This document shows, in pieces, positions 10,481-19,072 of a DNA stretch of 64,000 bases. The stretch's first letter is position 1. Each line of letters begins with the position of its first letter. Below the pieces are notes generated by a model. It was given only the letters and a program-made list of their open reading frames with translations. It was not told where the DNA came from and did not search any database. This DNA is from UBA668 sp043740085 (GTDB lineage Bacteria > Actinomycetota > Acidimicrobiia > Acidimicrobiales > Ilumatobacteraceae). Position numbers and translations under genes: made by a program. The stretch spans positions 6,583-70,582 of the forward strand of contig JAYUCY010000001.1 of NCBI GenBank assembly GCA_043740085.1. Reading direction: 5' to 3'.

Positions 10481-10767
10481 CAGTGGGAGTCGAACCTCTT
10501 CGCTTCCGGTGGGGTGTTTTCCACCCTGGCGCGTCGTCCGTGCACTCGCAGTCGGGTCAGCAGGACGGACCCGGCGACCTGGGCTGCGGGCTCGCTCGCT
10601 CGCTCTCAGCAGGTGCCTCGCATGCCTGGCGGACAAGGGTCGAAGGTCCACTCACGGAGGACAGCCGATTGGGACATTCGGCCCTGTCGTTCGGTCGGTG
10701 GGCGGTGGAGGATGGGAGTAACCGATCAGTGCGGGTTGGTGACAGCTCGCCCGTAGAGGAGGCAGCA

Positions 10768-10977
10768 GTGCAGGCGAGCGTCGGAGACCGCATCATCGTC
10801 AAAGGCCATCGCGTCGGTAAGCCTGATCGTGACGCCGAGATCATGGCAGTCGGCGCCGACGGCGGCTCTCCTTACACTGTGCGCTGGGGTGACACCGGCC
10901 ACGAGGCGTTGTTCTTCCCCGGCAACGACGCAACCATCCAGCACTTCGAGCACGGGGAGCGGGAGGTCGTGCGATGA
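10768..10977 (+). CDS. DUF1918 small protein
   Basis: 69 residues. The string VGDRIIVKGHRVGKPDRDAEI followed by PYTVRWGDTGHEALFFPGNDA is the DUF1918 signature, an SH3-like beta-barrel of unknown role common in actinobacteria, often beside stress genes. The GTG at 10768 follows AGAGGAGG by 6 bases, which fixes the start; the open frame upstream of it is non-coding. It is followed 85 bases later by a phosphoribosyltransferase gene. Confidence 0.85.
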   Translation: MQASVGDRIIVKGHRVGKPDRDAEIMAVGADGGSPYTVRWGDTGHEALFFPGNDATIQHFEHGEREVVR

Positions 10978-11062
10978 GGGCGATCGATCGACACTGCCCA
11001 CCACGACAGTCCCGTTCCCGCGATCTGACCCCACACGGAGGGCCGGGAACAATGAGGTTGTG

Positions 11063-11734
11063 ATGGCTTTCGTGAATCGTGTCGATGCGGGATGTCGGCT
11101 GGCAGAGCGGTTGCGGCACCGCGGCGGTGAACCGGTCGTGGTGCTCGGGCTCCCCCGCGGCGGTATCCCGGTTGCGTTCGAGGTCGCCCGCGCTCTCGAT
11201 GCCCCGCTCGATGTAATCGTCGTCCGCAAGCTCGGCGTCCCGCATCAGCCCGAGCTGGCGATGGGAGCGATCGGCGAGGATGGCATGCGGGTCCTGAACA
11301 ACGAGGTCATCGGCATCACCCAGGTTTCGGAGCTGGAGCTGGCAGCCGTCGAAGCACGCGAACGCGCTGAGCTCGAACGTCGCGCTCGGCGCTTCCGCGG
11401 TGACCGCCCCCGCCAGCCGCTCGAAGGCCGAACCGCGATCATCGTCGACGATGGCATCGCCACCGGGTCGACTGCTCGCGCCGCGTGCCAGGTCGCGCGG
11501 GCGCATGGCGCAACCCGTATCGTGCTCGCCGTACCCGTTGCCCCTCCGGGCTGGACCAGCCGGTTCGAGGCTGACGCAGACGAGCTGATCGCGCTCGAGA
11601 CGCCAGAACCGTTCTTCGCCGTCGGGCAGTTCTACGAGGACTTCTCGCAGACGACCGACGACGAGGTGGTCTCCTACCTCGAGCGGGCCGGCCGATTCAC
11701 GAGGAGTGGTACGACGTACCCGTCGGAGCGGTAG
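11063..11734 (+). CDS. Phosphoribosyltransferase-like protein
   Basis: 223 residues with the PRPP-binding loop AIIVDDGIATGSTARAA near residue 128 and the N-terminal VVLGLPRGGIPVAFEVA typical of the stand-alone type I PRTase family found with stress proteins in actinobacteria. The KLGVPHQPELAMGAIGEDG block is also characteristic. The base substrate is unknown. The ATG at 11063 is preferred; in-frame GTG codons lie just upstream. A hairpin follows the stop and separates it from the convergent liv operon. Confidence 0.82.
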   Translation: MAFVNRVDAGCRLAERLRHRGGEPVVVLGLPRGGIPVAFEVARALDAPLDVIVVRKLGVPHQPELAMGAIGEDGMRVLNNEVIGITQVSELELAAVEARERAELERRARRFRGDRPRQPLEGRTAIIVDDGIATGSTARAACQVARAHGATRIVLAVPVAPPGWTSRFEADADELIALETPEPFFAVGQFYEDFSQTTDDEVVSYLERAGRFTRSGTTYPSER

Positions 11735-11762
11735 TTCGGCACCGGCAGAGCGGGGCCATGGG

Positions 11763-11798
11763 GTGAGTCGACCGGAGGCGACACGCCGGTCAGCTCAC
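11763..11798. terminator. Bidirectional hairpin between phosphoribosyltransferase and livF
   Basis: GTGAG-TC-GACCGG (11763-11775) pairs with CCGGTC-AG-CTCAC (11786-11798) with a 2x2 internal mismatch and a 10-base loop. It lies in the 70-base gap between two converging genes. There is no T-run in either direction. Confidence 0.4.
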
Positions 11799-11804
11799 GA
11801 GGTC

Positions 11805-12536
11805 TCACTCGGCCAATGCAGCATCACCGAGGTAGCTCGCCTCGAGCACTGAACGGTCGGCCAACAGTTCGGCCGCCGTTCCCTCGAGGATGACCTCACC
11901 GTGGTTCAGGACGTAGCCACGGTCCGCCACTTCGAGCGCCAGGTGGACGTGCTGCTCGACGATGAGCACGCCGCAACCGGTCTGGTCGGCGATGGCACGA
12001 ACGATCGGGAGCAGGCGCTCGACGATGACCGGTGCGAGACCGAGGCTCATTTCGTCGACCAGGAGGCATTTCGGCTCCGACACCAACGCACGGGCTATGG
12101 CCAGCATCTGCTGTTCGCCACCCGAGAGCAGACCGGCCAGGCGGTGTCCCAGGCTCCTGAGGGCCGGTAGAAGATCCATCGCCCGATCGTGGGCCGCGCG
12201 CCGTGACGTTCGGTCGCCGGTGAGGCCGAGACGGATGTTCTCATCCACGGTGAGGTCGAAGAACAACGATCGGTCCTCGGCAACATGGGCTAGCCCTCGG
12301 CGCGCAACCATGTGCGGCTTGGTGCCATCGACACGCTCGCCGAGCACCTCGACCGTGCCCCTGATTGGCGTGAGGAGTCCCGACAGCGTGAGCAGCGTGG
12401 TGGTCTTGCCGGCACCATTCGGGCCGAGTAAAGCGACCACTTCCCCCTGCCCCACGGTGAGGTTGAGGTTGCGAACGACAGGAATCCCGCCGTACCCGGC
12501 GTACAAGCCACTGACATCGACCAAGAGGTCACTCAT
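11805..12536 (-). CDS. livF: Branched-chain amino acid type ABC transporter, ATPase LivF
   Basis: 243 residues. Walker A LLGPNGAGKTTTL (about residues 35-47), signature LSGGEQQMLAIARAL, Walker B CLLVDEMSLGLAP, and the LivF-specific VGQGEVVALL and VEQHVHLALEVADRGYVL are present. It energises uptake of branched-chain amino acids or, as often in actinobacteria, amides or other carboxylates. The start overlaps the livG stop (ATGA). It is the last gene of livK-HM-G-F, which is read on the minus strand. Confidence 0.9.
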   Translation of the reverse strand: MSDLLVDVSGLYAGYGGIPVVRNLNLTVGQGEVVALLGPNGAGKTTTLLTLSGLLTPIRGTVEVLGERVDGTKPHMVARRGLAHVAEDRSLFFDLTVDENIRLGLTGDRTSRRAAHDRAMDLLPALRSLGHRLAGLLSGGEQQMLAIARALVSEPKCLLVDEMSLGLAPVIVERLLPIVRAIADQTGCGVLIVEQHVHLALEVADRGYVLNHGEVILEGTAAELLADRSVLEASYLGDAALAE

Positions 12537-13363
12537 CGACTCGTCTCCGTTGCGATCGCAGGTTTGATGGTGCGACCGGCGATGGAAGCGCCCTCCAAGG
12601 CCTGAGCCTCGCCGGCTGATTCCCCGAGATATGCCCCGATGACCAAAGGGTTGGCCCGCACCTCGGCTGGTGTGCCGTGCGCGATGATCACGCCGAAATC
12701 GAGCACATAGATGTAATCGCACACGTTGAGGACCAGCCCCATGTCGTGGTCGATCAGGAACAGGCTGATGTCGTGGTCGAGGAAATTGCGAAGGTGTTGG
12801 CCGAGCAGTTGGCTCTCCGCAGTGTCGAGCCCGGCGGCCGGCTCGTCGAGCAGCACGAGCTTCGGCCTGGCAGCCAGCGCCCGCGCAACGCTGACCAGCT
12901 TGCGCTGACCGTGGCTGAGATCGCTCGGCATCGTGTTCGCCCTGGACCCGAGTTGCATCATGTCGAGTGCCCAGTCGACCTGATCTCGATACTGGCGCTC
13001 GTTGCGGCCAGGCATGATGATGTCGGTGAGGAACGAGTGCCACTTCGGTCGTTCGGCCGCAGCCATCAAGTTGTCTCGGACAGTCAGGTCCTCGAACAAT
13101 TCGAGCGACTGGAACGTCCGCGTAAGACCCATGCGCGCTCGGGCATCCGGGCTCTTTCCATCGAGCGACACGCCATCAAAGGTCACCTGCCCCTGGCTGA
13201 TCGAGGTGAATCCGGTGATCGCATCGATGAACGTCGTCTTCCCGGCGCCGTTCGGACCGATCAGGCCGACGAGCTTGCCAGCGTGACAGTCGAGGTCGAT
13301 CGAGTTGTTGGCGTACAGACCGCCGTAGCTGACGGTCAGGCCTCGGGCTTCGAGCAGTGCCAT
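12533..13363 (-). CDS. livG: Branched-chain amino acid type ABC transporter, ATPase LivG
   Basis: 276 residues. Walker A LIGPNGAGKTTF, the LivG-type ITGF after it, TRTFQSLELFEDLTVRDN, signature LSHGQRKLVSVARAL, Walker B LVLLDEPAAGLD and the DHDMGLVLNVCDYIYVLDFG switch region are intact. About 25 residues at the C-terminus extend beyond the usual LivG end. The start is 1 base after the livHM stop. Confidence 0.92.
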   Translation of the reverse strand: MALLEARGLTVSYGGLYANNSIDLDCHAGKLVGLIGPNGAGKTTFIDAITGFTSISQGQVTFDGVSLDGKSPDARARMGLTRTFQSLELFEDLTVRDNLMAAAERPKWHSFLTDIIMPGRNERQYRDQVDWALDMMQLGSRANTMPSDLSHGQRKLVSVARALAARPKLVLLDEPAAGLDTAESQLLGQHLRNFLDHDISLFLIDHDMGLVLNVCDYIYVLDFGVIIAHGTPAEVRANPLVIGAYLGESAGEAQALEGASIAGRTIKPAIATETSR

Positions 13364-13364
13364 G

Positions 13365-15911
13365 TCAACGAACCTCTGCAGTCATCACGTCGGCAGCCGG
13401 TTCGGACTCGAACGGACTGTTGTCACGTGCGCGGCCATCAAGAACTTGCTTCACGAGCGAACGAACGAACAACGCCAGCATGGCACCGACGATGGGCATC
13501 CAGAGCTTCGAGTACGAATCGACCCGAAGCGGCCAGACGACCCAGCCGGCGATGTATCCGATCAATGCCGTCAAACCGAAGTGCCTCGCCCACTCGCGCC
13601 ACTGTGCACCGGCCTCGGCGAACGTCGGCGAGAGCTCGTCGAGCGATCGGGCGAGCACCATGGACAGTACGAGCAACCCAACGGCGCTGACGAAGATCCA
13701 CAGGTACACGTTGTCGATGAACTGTGCCTTGCGCAGCCAGACAGCGAAGCCGACGACGCCAGCGGCCAGCACCACTCGCGCCACCACCGCTTTCGGGCCG
13801 CGGTACGCCGAGCGGATCGTCTGGGCGCCGGGGATGGCGCCGACAATCCAGTTACCTGCGTGTCTGACCCCGTCGGCAAGGAACGGTGCAACCCCGCCGG
13901 GATTGACGATAGCGGTGACGATGATGGCGAGACCGCCGAGCATGGTGATGTACTTGTCGATGTTGGTCCCCGCGAACATGTAGTTCGAGAACGTCGGGAC
14001 CAACCCGCCGGCGCTGAGCAGCATGCCTGCGACGAGCGCGCCATTGATCGAGGTGATGCCCGCGAGGTAGGCAAACGCCAGCACTGCAAGTCCGAAGCCG
14101 TAGCTGAAGTTGGCCGACGACACTTCGACCTGCTTGAAGCCGAGCATCACTCCACCGATGCCGGCCAGTGCAGAGCTGATTGCGAAGGCCAACAGCTTGG
14201 AGCGCGACACGTTGATCCCAGCGGCCGCGGCAGCTCGTTCGTTGGCCCGAACGGCGAGGAATCGACGACCGACGCCGGTGCGGCGGATATTGGCCACGAC
14301 GATGGCACACAGTGCCAACACGATCCCGCCGAAGATCACGAACGCCGGACTCTCGTTCTGGGCTCGCGCGCTGCGGGCCCCGATGTCGAGCCCGAAGAAC
14401 GTCGGGGTCTTGATGTAGGCGGGTACCCCGGCGCGCAGTTGCGTGATGTAGTCGTTCTCGAAGTAGACGGCCTGGATCGCCACTGCTGCGGCGATAGTGA
14501 CCACGGCCAGTTGCACGCCGCGAATGCGTACGGCCGGTAGGCCGACGAACACGCCGACAATGACGGCGGCGATCACCCCGATCGCCCCGGCGATGGGCCA
14601 CGGCAGGCCCAATCCGGTGACCGGCACGAGGTTCGCGCCGCGCCCGATGCCGTCGGCCATCATTCGCGCTGTGAAGAACGCAGCGATGCCTGCAAAGGTC
14701 ATCTGGGCCAGCGAGATCTGACCGGTGTAACCGGTGATCACCACGATCGAGAGCATGATGATCGAGAGCACGATCCCGTTCTGCAGCGAGTTCGCGAACC
14801 TTGTCCGTCCTCCCGAGTTCTCGAAGACGAAGGCGAGCAGCGTCATCAGCGTCAGCCACACGAACGCATGCTCGTAGATTCGTTTCGGTTGCGGAGCCAA
14901 CGGGAGCCGGCGCTCGACGACCGCACCGCGCGTCGGCAGCGACTTTCCGCGTAGGAACAACACGACGACGATGACGATGAGCGGGAGTGCGCTGCGCACC
15001 CCATTCTGCAACCAGCCGAGCAGCGGGCCGGTGAACCAGTCGATGCGCTTGACGTCGAGCAACGTCTGGACTGCACCGAGGATCAGACCACCCGCCACCG
15101 CGATGGGCACAGATCGAAGCCCGCCGATGAGCGCAGCCGCCAAAGCGGGAACGACTAGGGCGGTGAGACCGACAGGGGTGAGCGTGCCTTGGATCGGACC
15201 GACGATGATGACGGCGAGCGTTGCGGTGACCGACGCGATCACCCAGTTCACCGCCGCCAGCGTCTGGGGCGAGTAGCCGAGCAGGACGGCGCCCTTTTCA
15301 TTGCCGGCTGCCGCTCGGGTGGCGAGACCGAAGCGGGTGAATCGATACCCGGCCCAAATCAGGCCACCAAGCAGCAGTGCGAAGGCAACGACGTAGATCG
15401 TGTTGCGCGGAAAGATCTTGCCGAGCCCGAGGAAGTTGCGGACAGGACCGCTCGGTACGACGCTGTTGGGTTGCGGGAACGAGGTGCCGAAGTTGAGGAG
15501 CGCGACACCCTGGAGGTAGAGGGCCAAGCCGAGCGAAGCGATGACCTTGCCCAGCGGCGCTGCGTTGCGCAGCGGCCGGAAGACCAGGAAGTGTGCCGCG
15601 AGCCCGAGGACCGCAGCCATCGCCAATGCCAAGGCAAGTGATGGGATCATCGGCCACCTGCCATCCGCAGAGAGCGTGATGCGCACCGGAAGGTTCAGGG
15701 AGTTCGTGGGGAGGAAGTCGACCCACGGGAGGAAGAGTTGACCGCGGTTCCACGCCGTGTCGAACGTGAAGATGCCGTACATCGCAAGTGCCCCGTGGGC
15801 GAAGTTGATGACGCCCGAGCCCTTGTAGGAGATGACAAGACCGGCACCGAGCGTGGCATACAACGCGCCGATGCCGAGCCCGATCAACAGGTTGAAGATG
15901 ATGTCATTCAC
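13365..15911 (-). CDS. livHM: Fused LivH-LivM permease
   Basis: One 848-residue polypeptide carries both membrane subunits. LivH-like half at about 1-340: IIFNLLIGLGIGALYATLGAGLVI, INFAHGALAMYG. LivM-like half at about 360-720: LSIIMLSIVVITGYTGQISLAQMTF, RRTGVGRRFLAVRANERAAAAAGI, the conserved cytoplasmic loop with EAA-like helix. A further C-terminal membrane region of three or four helices (to 848) has no counterpart in E. coli LivM. The GTG at 15911 follows GAGGGA by about 7 bases; the upstream open frame is dismissed. Two perfect hairpins lie between livK and this gene. Confidence 0.88.
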   Translation of the reverse strand: MNDIIFNLLIGLGIGALYATLGAGLVISYKGSGVINFAHGALAMYGIFTFDTAWNRGQLFLPWVDFLPTNSLNLPVRITLSADGRWPMIPSLALALAMAAVLGLAAHFLVFRPLRNAAPLGKVIASLGLALYLQGVALLNFGTSFPQPNSVVPSGPVRNFLGLGKIFPRNTIYVVAFALLLGGLIWAGYRFTRFGLATRAAAGNEKGAVLLGYSPQTLAAVNWVIASVTATLAVIIVGPIQGTLTPVGLTALVVPALAAALIGGLRSVPIAVAGGLILGAVQTLLDVKRIDWFTGPLLGWLQNGVRSALPLIVIVVVLFLRGKSLPTRGAVVERRLPLAPQPKRIYEHAFVWLTLMTLLAFVFENSGGRTRFANSLQNGIVLSIIMLSIVVITGYTGQISLAQMTFAGIAAFFTARMMADGIGRGANLVPVTGLGLPWPIAGAIGVIAAVIVGVFVGLPAVRIRGVQLAVVTIAAAVAIQAVYFENDYITQLRAGVPAYIKTPTFFGLDIGARSARAQNESPAFVIFGGIVLALCAIVVANIRRTGVGRRFLAVRANERAAAAAGINVSRSKLLAFAISSALAGIGGVMLGFKQVEVSSANFSYGFGLAVLAFAYLAGITSINGALVAGMLLSAGGLVPTFSNYMFAGTNIDKYITMLGGLAIIVTAIVNPGGVAPFLADGVRHAGNWIVGAIPGAQTIRSAYRGPKAVVARVVLAAGVVGFAVWLRKAQFIDNVYLWIFVSAVGLLVLSMVLARSLDELSPTFAEAGAQWREWARHFGLTALIGYIAGWVVWPLRVDSYSKLWMPIVGAMLALFVRSLVKQVLDGRARDNSPFESEPAADVMTAEVR

Positions 15912-15971
15912 GCAATGTCCCTCGCGGTCGCGTCCGTAAAGATGAGTGAGCTGCTCAGAGTCAGCCAGTAG

Positions 15972-16053
15972 CGCATCGGGGCGCATCTTTCGATGCGCCC
16001 CGATGCGTGGTAACACGTCATGTCCCCGCAGCGAGGCTGCGGGGACATGACGT
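15972..16053. terminator. Two perfect hairpins in tandem between livK and livHM
   Basis: Hairpin 1: CGCATCGGGGCGCAT (15972-15986) with ATGCGCCCCGATGCG (15993-16007), 15 bp, 6-base loop. Hairpin 2: ACGTCATGTCCCCGCAGC (16015-16032) with its exact complement (16036-16053), 18 bp, 3-base loop. Only 7 bases separate them. In the direction of transcription hairpin 2 comes first, just after the livK stop. No T-run follows. They could set a high livK to low permease ratio by stabilising the livK mRNA or by partial termination. Confidence 0.75.
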
Positions 16054-16067
16054 TGTAATACTCCTAC

Positions 16068-17528
16068 TCAGCCTTTCGGACCTGGACGCAGCGCGGTGCC
16101 AGCGACGAGGTCGAGACCGGACAGACGGTCGACGACGGTGACGAGTTTCTCGCCGTCCCACTGGGAGATCGCGACCGACGAGCCACACACCGAGATGTAC
16201 GGCGTGGGCGCGCCCTTGCAGTTGAGCGGCGAGTTGCCGAAGGAAGGCTGGGTACCATCGGTTGCTGCGTACCCCGCAGCGATCGACGCACCAGTGACAT
16301 CACTCTTGACCGTCTGAGCGATCTCCCAAATTGACATGATGGCGCTGAAGCCCTGAGCCGCGAAGCCCTTGAACAGGTCATCCTTGCTCAGGCCGTACTG
16401 CACACCCTTGGTCTGATATGTCGTGGCGTCGGCGAGCTGCTGACCTTTGAGGCCGTCGAGCGGCGCCAATATGCCGTTCTCGGTGCCTTGAAAGTAGATG
16501 CCCTTGGCCAGATCTCCGGCCTTCTTCATCGCGGCGAAGTCAATACAGGCGCCGGTCAACACGAGCGGTGTCTTCTGCGGGGTCCAGCCCAGCCGACCCA
16601 TCGCATCGACGAGGTTCCAGCAGTCCGCACCCTGGGCGGAGAAGACGATCACGTCGGGGTTGGAATCGAGGACCTGCGTTGCCTGCGCCGTCAGGTCCGG
16701 CGTGGCCGGCGCGATTGGCACACCGATGTACGTCAGGTTGGGCTTGGAACCCGCGCGCTTGGAGTCGCCCGGTTCGGAACCGTTCAACACGTCGAGTGGC
16801 TTCGCCTCGAGGTCGTTGTAGCAGACCACGCCAGGCGGGGTATCAGCCCACGGCACGGCGACCTTCTCCACGTCGATGCCTTCGATCTTCTCGATCTGGT
16901 TCGTCGCGAACTCGATCACTCCGGTGTGCGCACCAAGACAACCGCCACCCGCGCCGATGGCGAAGGTGCCCGGGCTGGTGAAGTCTGCAATCGTGATCGG
17001 CGTCACGGTGAGGACCGGGATGTTCGAGCCCTTGTAGATCGAGAATTGGTTCCCGAAGAAGTTGATCGTGGAGATCGCCAGATCGACCCCGTCGGCCGAC
17101 AGCTCATTGGCGCAGCGCTGCGAGTCGTCGGGCGAGACGATCGATTTGCAGAGCACGATGTCGATCGGGCGGCCACCGAGACCGCCGAGTTCGGCGTTGA
17201 CGTAGTCGGCCGCAGCCTGCATCGAGAGCGAGAACTCCGGGAACGAACCGTTCGGATCGCCCTCGAGGTTCTGCACGCCGATCTTGATCGGCTCACCGGT
17301 AGCTTTACCCGCAGCCGTGGTGTCCGCCGGTGCAGCCGTGGTGTCGGCCGCTGCTGGGGCAGCCGTGGTGTCCGCCGCTGCCGGGGCAGCCGTGGTGTCC
17401 GCCGCCGCCGGCGCAGCCGCCGTGGAGTTGGTCTTCCCACTATCGCTACTGCATGCAGCAGCAATGAGCGCGAAACTGCACAGCACAGCGCCCAAGCACC
17501 GTGATCGCATTCTGGATCGAGAATTCAT
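16068..17528 (-). CDS. livK: Substrate-binding lipoprotein LivK-type
   Basis: 486 residues. Signal peptide with lipobox AAAC (lipid Cys near residue 26), then a repetitive Ala/Pro/Thr linker (about 35-75), then a periplasmic-binding type 1 domain beginning EPIKIGVQNLEGDPNG. Cys pairs (VLCKSI/QRCANE, GGGCLG/VVCYND) suggest disulfides. The start ATG at 17528 is chosen because it precedes the signal peptide. The ligand is not predictable; the family binds branched-chain amino acids, amides or aromatic acids. Two inverted repeats lie 60-110 bases upstream. Confidence 0.88.
   Translation of the reverse strand: MNSRSRMRSRCLGAVLCSFALIAAACSSDSGKTNSTAAAPAAADTTAAPAAADTTAAPAAADTTAAPADTTAAGKATGEPIKIGVQNLEGDPNGSFPEFSLSMQAAADYVNAELGGLGGRPIDIVLCKSIVSPDDSQRCANELSADGVDLAISTINFFGNQFSIYKGSNIPVLTVTPITIADFTSPGTFAIGAGGGCLGAHTGVIEFATNQIEKIEGIDVEKVAVPWADTPPGVVCYNDLEAKPLDVLNGSEPGDSKRAGSKPNLTYIGVPIAPATPDLTAQATQVLDSNPDVIVFSAQGADCWNLVDAMGRLGWTPQKTPLVLTGACIDFAAMKKAGDLAKGIYFQGTENGILAPLDGLKGQQLADATTYQTKGVQYGLSKDDLFKGFAAQGFSAIMSIWEIAQTVKSDVTGASIAAGYAATDGTQPSFGNSPLNCKGAPTPYISVCGSSVAISQWDGEKLVTVVDRLSGLDLVAGTALRPGPKG
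17311..17420. repeat. 27-bp tandem repeat coding for the livK linker
   Basis: About four copies of a 27-base unit (GCAGCCGTGGTGTCCGCCGC-TGCCGGG and variants) that encode APAAADTTA units of the flexible tether behind the lipid anchor. The copies are nearly identical at DNA level, so copy number may vary between strains. Confidence 0.8.
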
Positions 17529-17586
17529 TGGAACAACTTCCCCCCATGTTTTGTGATGCACCGGCCCATGCCACAAGTGGGCCGGC

Positions 17587-17637
17587 GGGTCACAGGAGTG
17601 ACCCATGTCACAAATACTAACTGATTGATTGGTTAGT
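17587..17637 (-). promoter_or_regulatory. Two inverted repeats upstream of livK (operator candidates)
   Basis: GGGTCAC-AGGA-GTGACCC (17587-17604) is a perfect dyad. ACTAAC-N10-GTTAGT (17616-17637) is a second one, of a size and sequence style common for TetR-family operators. Both lie in the 250-base gap upstream of livK on its coding strand side, 59-109 bases before the ATG. No regulator gene is adjacent, so the binder is unknown. Confidence 0.55.
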
Positions 17638-17777
17638 TGGCAATCCGGAAGTCAGAACGAAGCGTTCAGCGGCCGCAGGCCACGAAAAGGGTCTAGCCCG
17701 TGATCCACACCGGCGCATCGAATGCGAGGAACGACGCGATGGCTCCGAGGTCGGTCGGCGGACTCATCAGCGTTCCC

Positions 17778-18692
17778 TCACCCTCGCGGGGTGTAGTGGA
17801 TGCCGGGGATACCGGCTTTCATCGCCTCGTACCAGTCGGGGCGAGGCTGGATCCCCTCGTATCCCTTGCCGATGCGGGGCCGAGTCTCGGCATTCCACTC
17901 CTGATGGATCGGCGGGATCTGGTAGTAGCCGTTCGCGGCGTTGGTGCCACCGTCGACGTTGAGATCGTGACCCGTGATATAGCTCGCGGCATCTGACGCG
18001 AGAAACAGGACCGGGTCGACGATCTCACCGAGCTCGCCGATCCGGCGCATCGGCGTGCGCGAGGCGATCCACTTGTCCATGCCCATTCCTTCGAGTGCAG
18101 GGCGAACCATCTCGGTCACGATGAACCCGGGCGAAACCGAGTTGACGCGGACACCGCGATCTGCCCATTCGCACCCGAGCTGCATCGTCACGTTCCGCAG
18201 CGCACCCTTGGCGGCGGTGTACGCGATGATGTTCAACTCGTTGGCGCCGTGGCCCATGATCGAGCAGATGTTGACGATGGACCCTCCGCCGGATTCGAGC
18301 ATGTGCTTGCCGACATCGCGCATGTACATGAACGCACCGTTGAGGTCGATCGACATGATCCAGTTCCACGTGTCCATGTCGAACTGCTCTGGCGCCACGC
18401 CGCGCATGTCGCTCACGCCGGCGTTGTTGATCAGCACATCGATCTTGCCGTGCGCTTCGACACCTGCCGCGACGACCCGCGCGACATCGTCCTCGATCGA
18501 GACGTCACCGGGCACCACGGTCACCGTGCTGCCCTTCGAACGACAAACTTCCGCGACACCTTCGAGCAGATCGTGGGACCGGGCGGTCAGCACGAGATCC
18601 GCGCCGGCCTGTGCAAACCCATGGGCGAAGCCCTCGCCGAGGCCCATCGATGCTCCGGTGATGAGCACCGTCTTGCCAGTGAAGTCGAACAT
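17778..18692 (-). CDS. Short-chain dehydrogenase/reductase
   Basis: Classical SDR of 304 residues. NAD(P) motif TGASMGLGEG (about 12-21), NNAG (NNAGVSD), catalytic Ser in NICSIMGHG, and YTAAKGAL with Tyr-x3-Lys. The Ser-Tyr-Lys set is complete. D37-region VLTARSHDLL suggests NADP as well as NAD is possible. It carries a 35-residue C-terminal extension (YYQIPPIHQEW.., PDWYEAMKAG) beyond the usual SDR end. The ATG at 18692 is preferred over the long upstream open frame. The substrate is unknown; P450 and another SDR nearby suggest an alcohol in a catabolic route. Confidence 0.85.
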   Translation of the reverse strand: MFDFTGKTVLITGASMGLGEGFAHGFAQAGADLVLTARSHDLLEGVAEVCRSKGSTVTVVPGDVSIEDDVARVVAAGVEAHGKIDVLINNAGVSDMRGVAPEQFDMDTWNWIMSIDLNGAFMYMRDVGKHMLESGGGSIVNICSIMGHGANELNIIAYTAAKGALRNVTMQLGCEWADRGVRVNSVSPGFIVTEMVRPALEGMGMDKWIASRTPMRRIGELGEIVDPVLFLASDAASYITGHDLNVDGGTNAANGYYQIPPIHQEWNAETRPRIGKGYEGIQPRPDWYEAMKAGIPGIHYTPRG

Positions 18693-18694
18693 CG

Positions 18695-18853
18695 TTACCC
18701 CCAAGGTTTGATGTGTCCGTGAGGGGCCATGTCTATCGAACCGGAGCCTGCCATCACCAGTTCGAGCTGACGAGCACCTGTGCCTGATCGGTGGTTCCAC
18801 TCACCAGCTCTGAACCCCACGGTCGTCTTGCCGGTGATCAGCGCTGCGTACAT
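18695..18853 (-). pseudogene. Small ORF resembling the deleted remnant of a zinc alcohol dehydrogenase
   Basis: 52 codons starting MYAALITGKTTVGF behind an excellent GGAGGAG, ending TAA two bases before the SDR start codon. The first ten residues match the way zinc-dependent medium-chain dehydrogenases begin, and LELVMAGSGSIDMAP resembles their C-terminal region, as if the centre were removed by an in-frame deletion. The match is by eye and weak. An alternative is a genuine small leader peptide coupled to the SDR. Confidence 0.35.
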
Positions 18854-19072
18854 GCCATCTTCTCCTCCAGTTCGCCTGCATGGCTCGGCACGTTGTCATA
18901 CTGGCGAGCATCGCCCCCACCCCGACGAAGCAGCCAGGAACACCACCATGAGCCTCATCGCTGTTGGGGCCGCGATCACGGTCAGCGATCCGACCGCACC
19001 CCGACCGCGGCCTTCGATCGACCCGGTTCGCACGACTCCAGTCGACGTGCGGAACAGGCACGTGCGAGCGAC

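Noticed and set aside
10481..10540. tRNA-like GGGAGTCGAACC sequence
   Set aside because: Looks like the complement of a T-arm, but the stem does not pair and no anticodon arm or acceptor stem could be built on either strand.
11805..13043. 412-codon form of LivF
   Set aside because: The N-terminal 169 codons are livG read in another frame; MSDLLVDVSG at 12536 is the true start.
17316..17410. Possible CRISPR-like short repeats
   Set aside because: The units are contiguous, in-frame and encode the APAAADTTA linker of the lipoprotein; there are no spacers.
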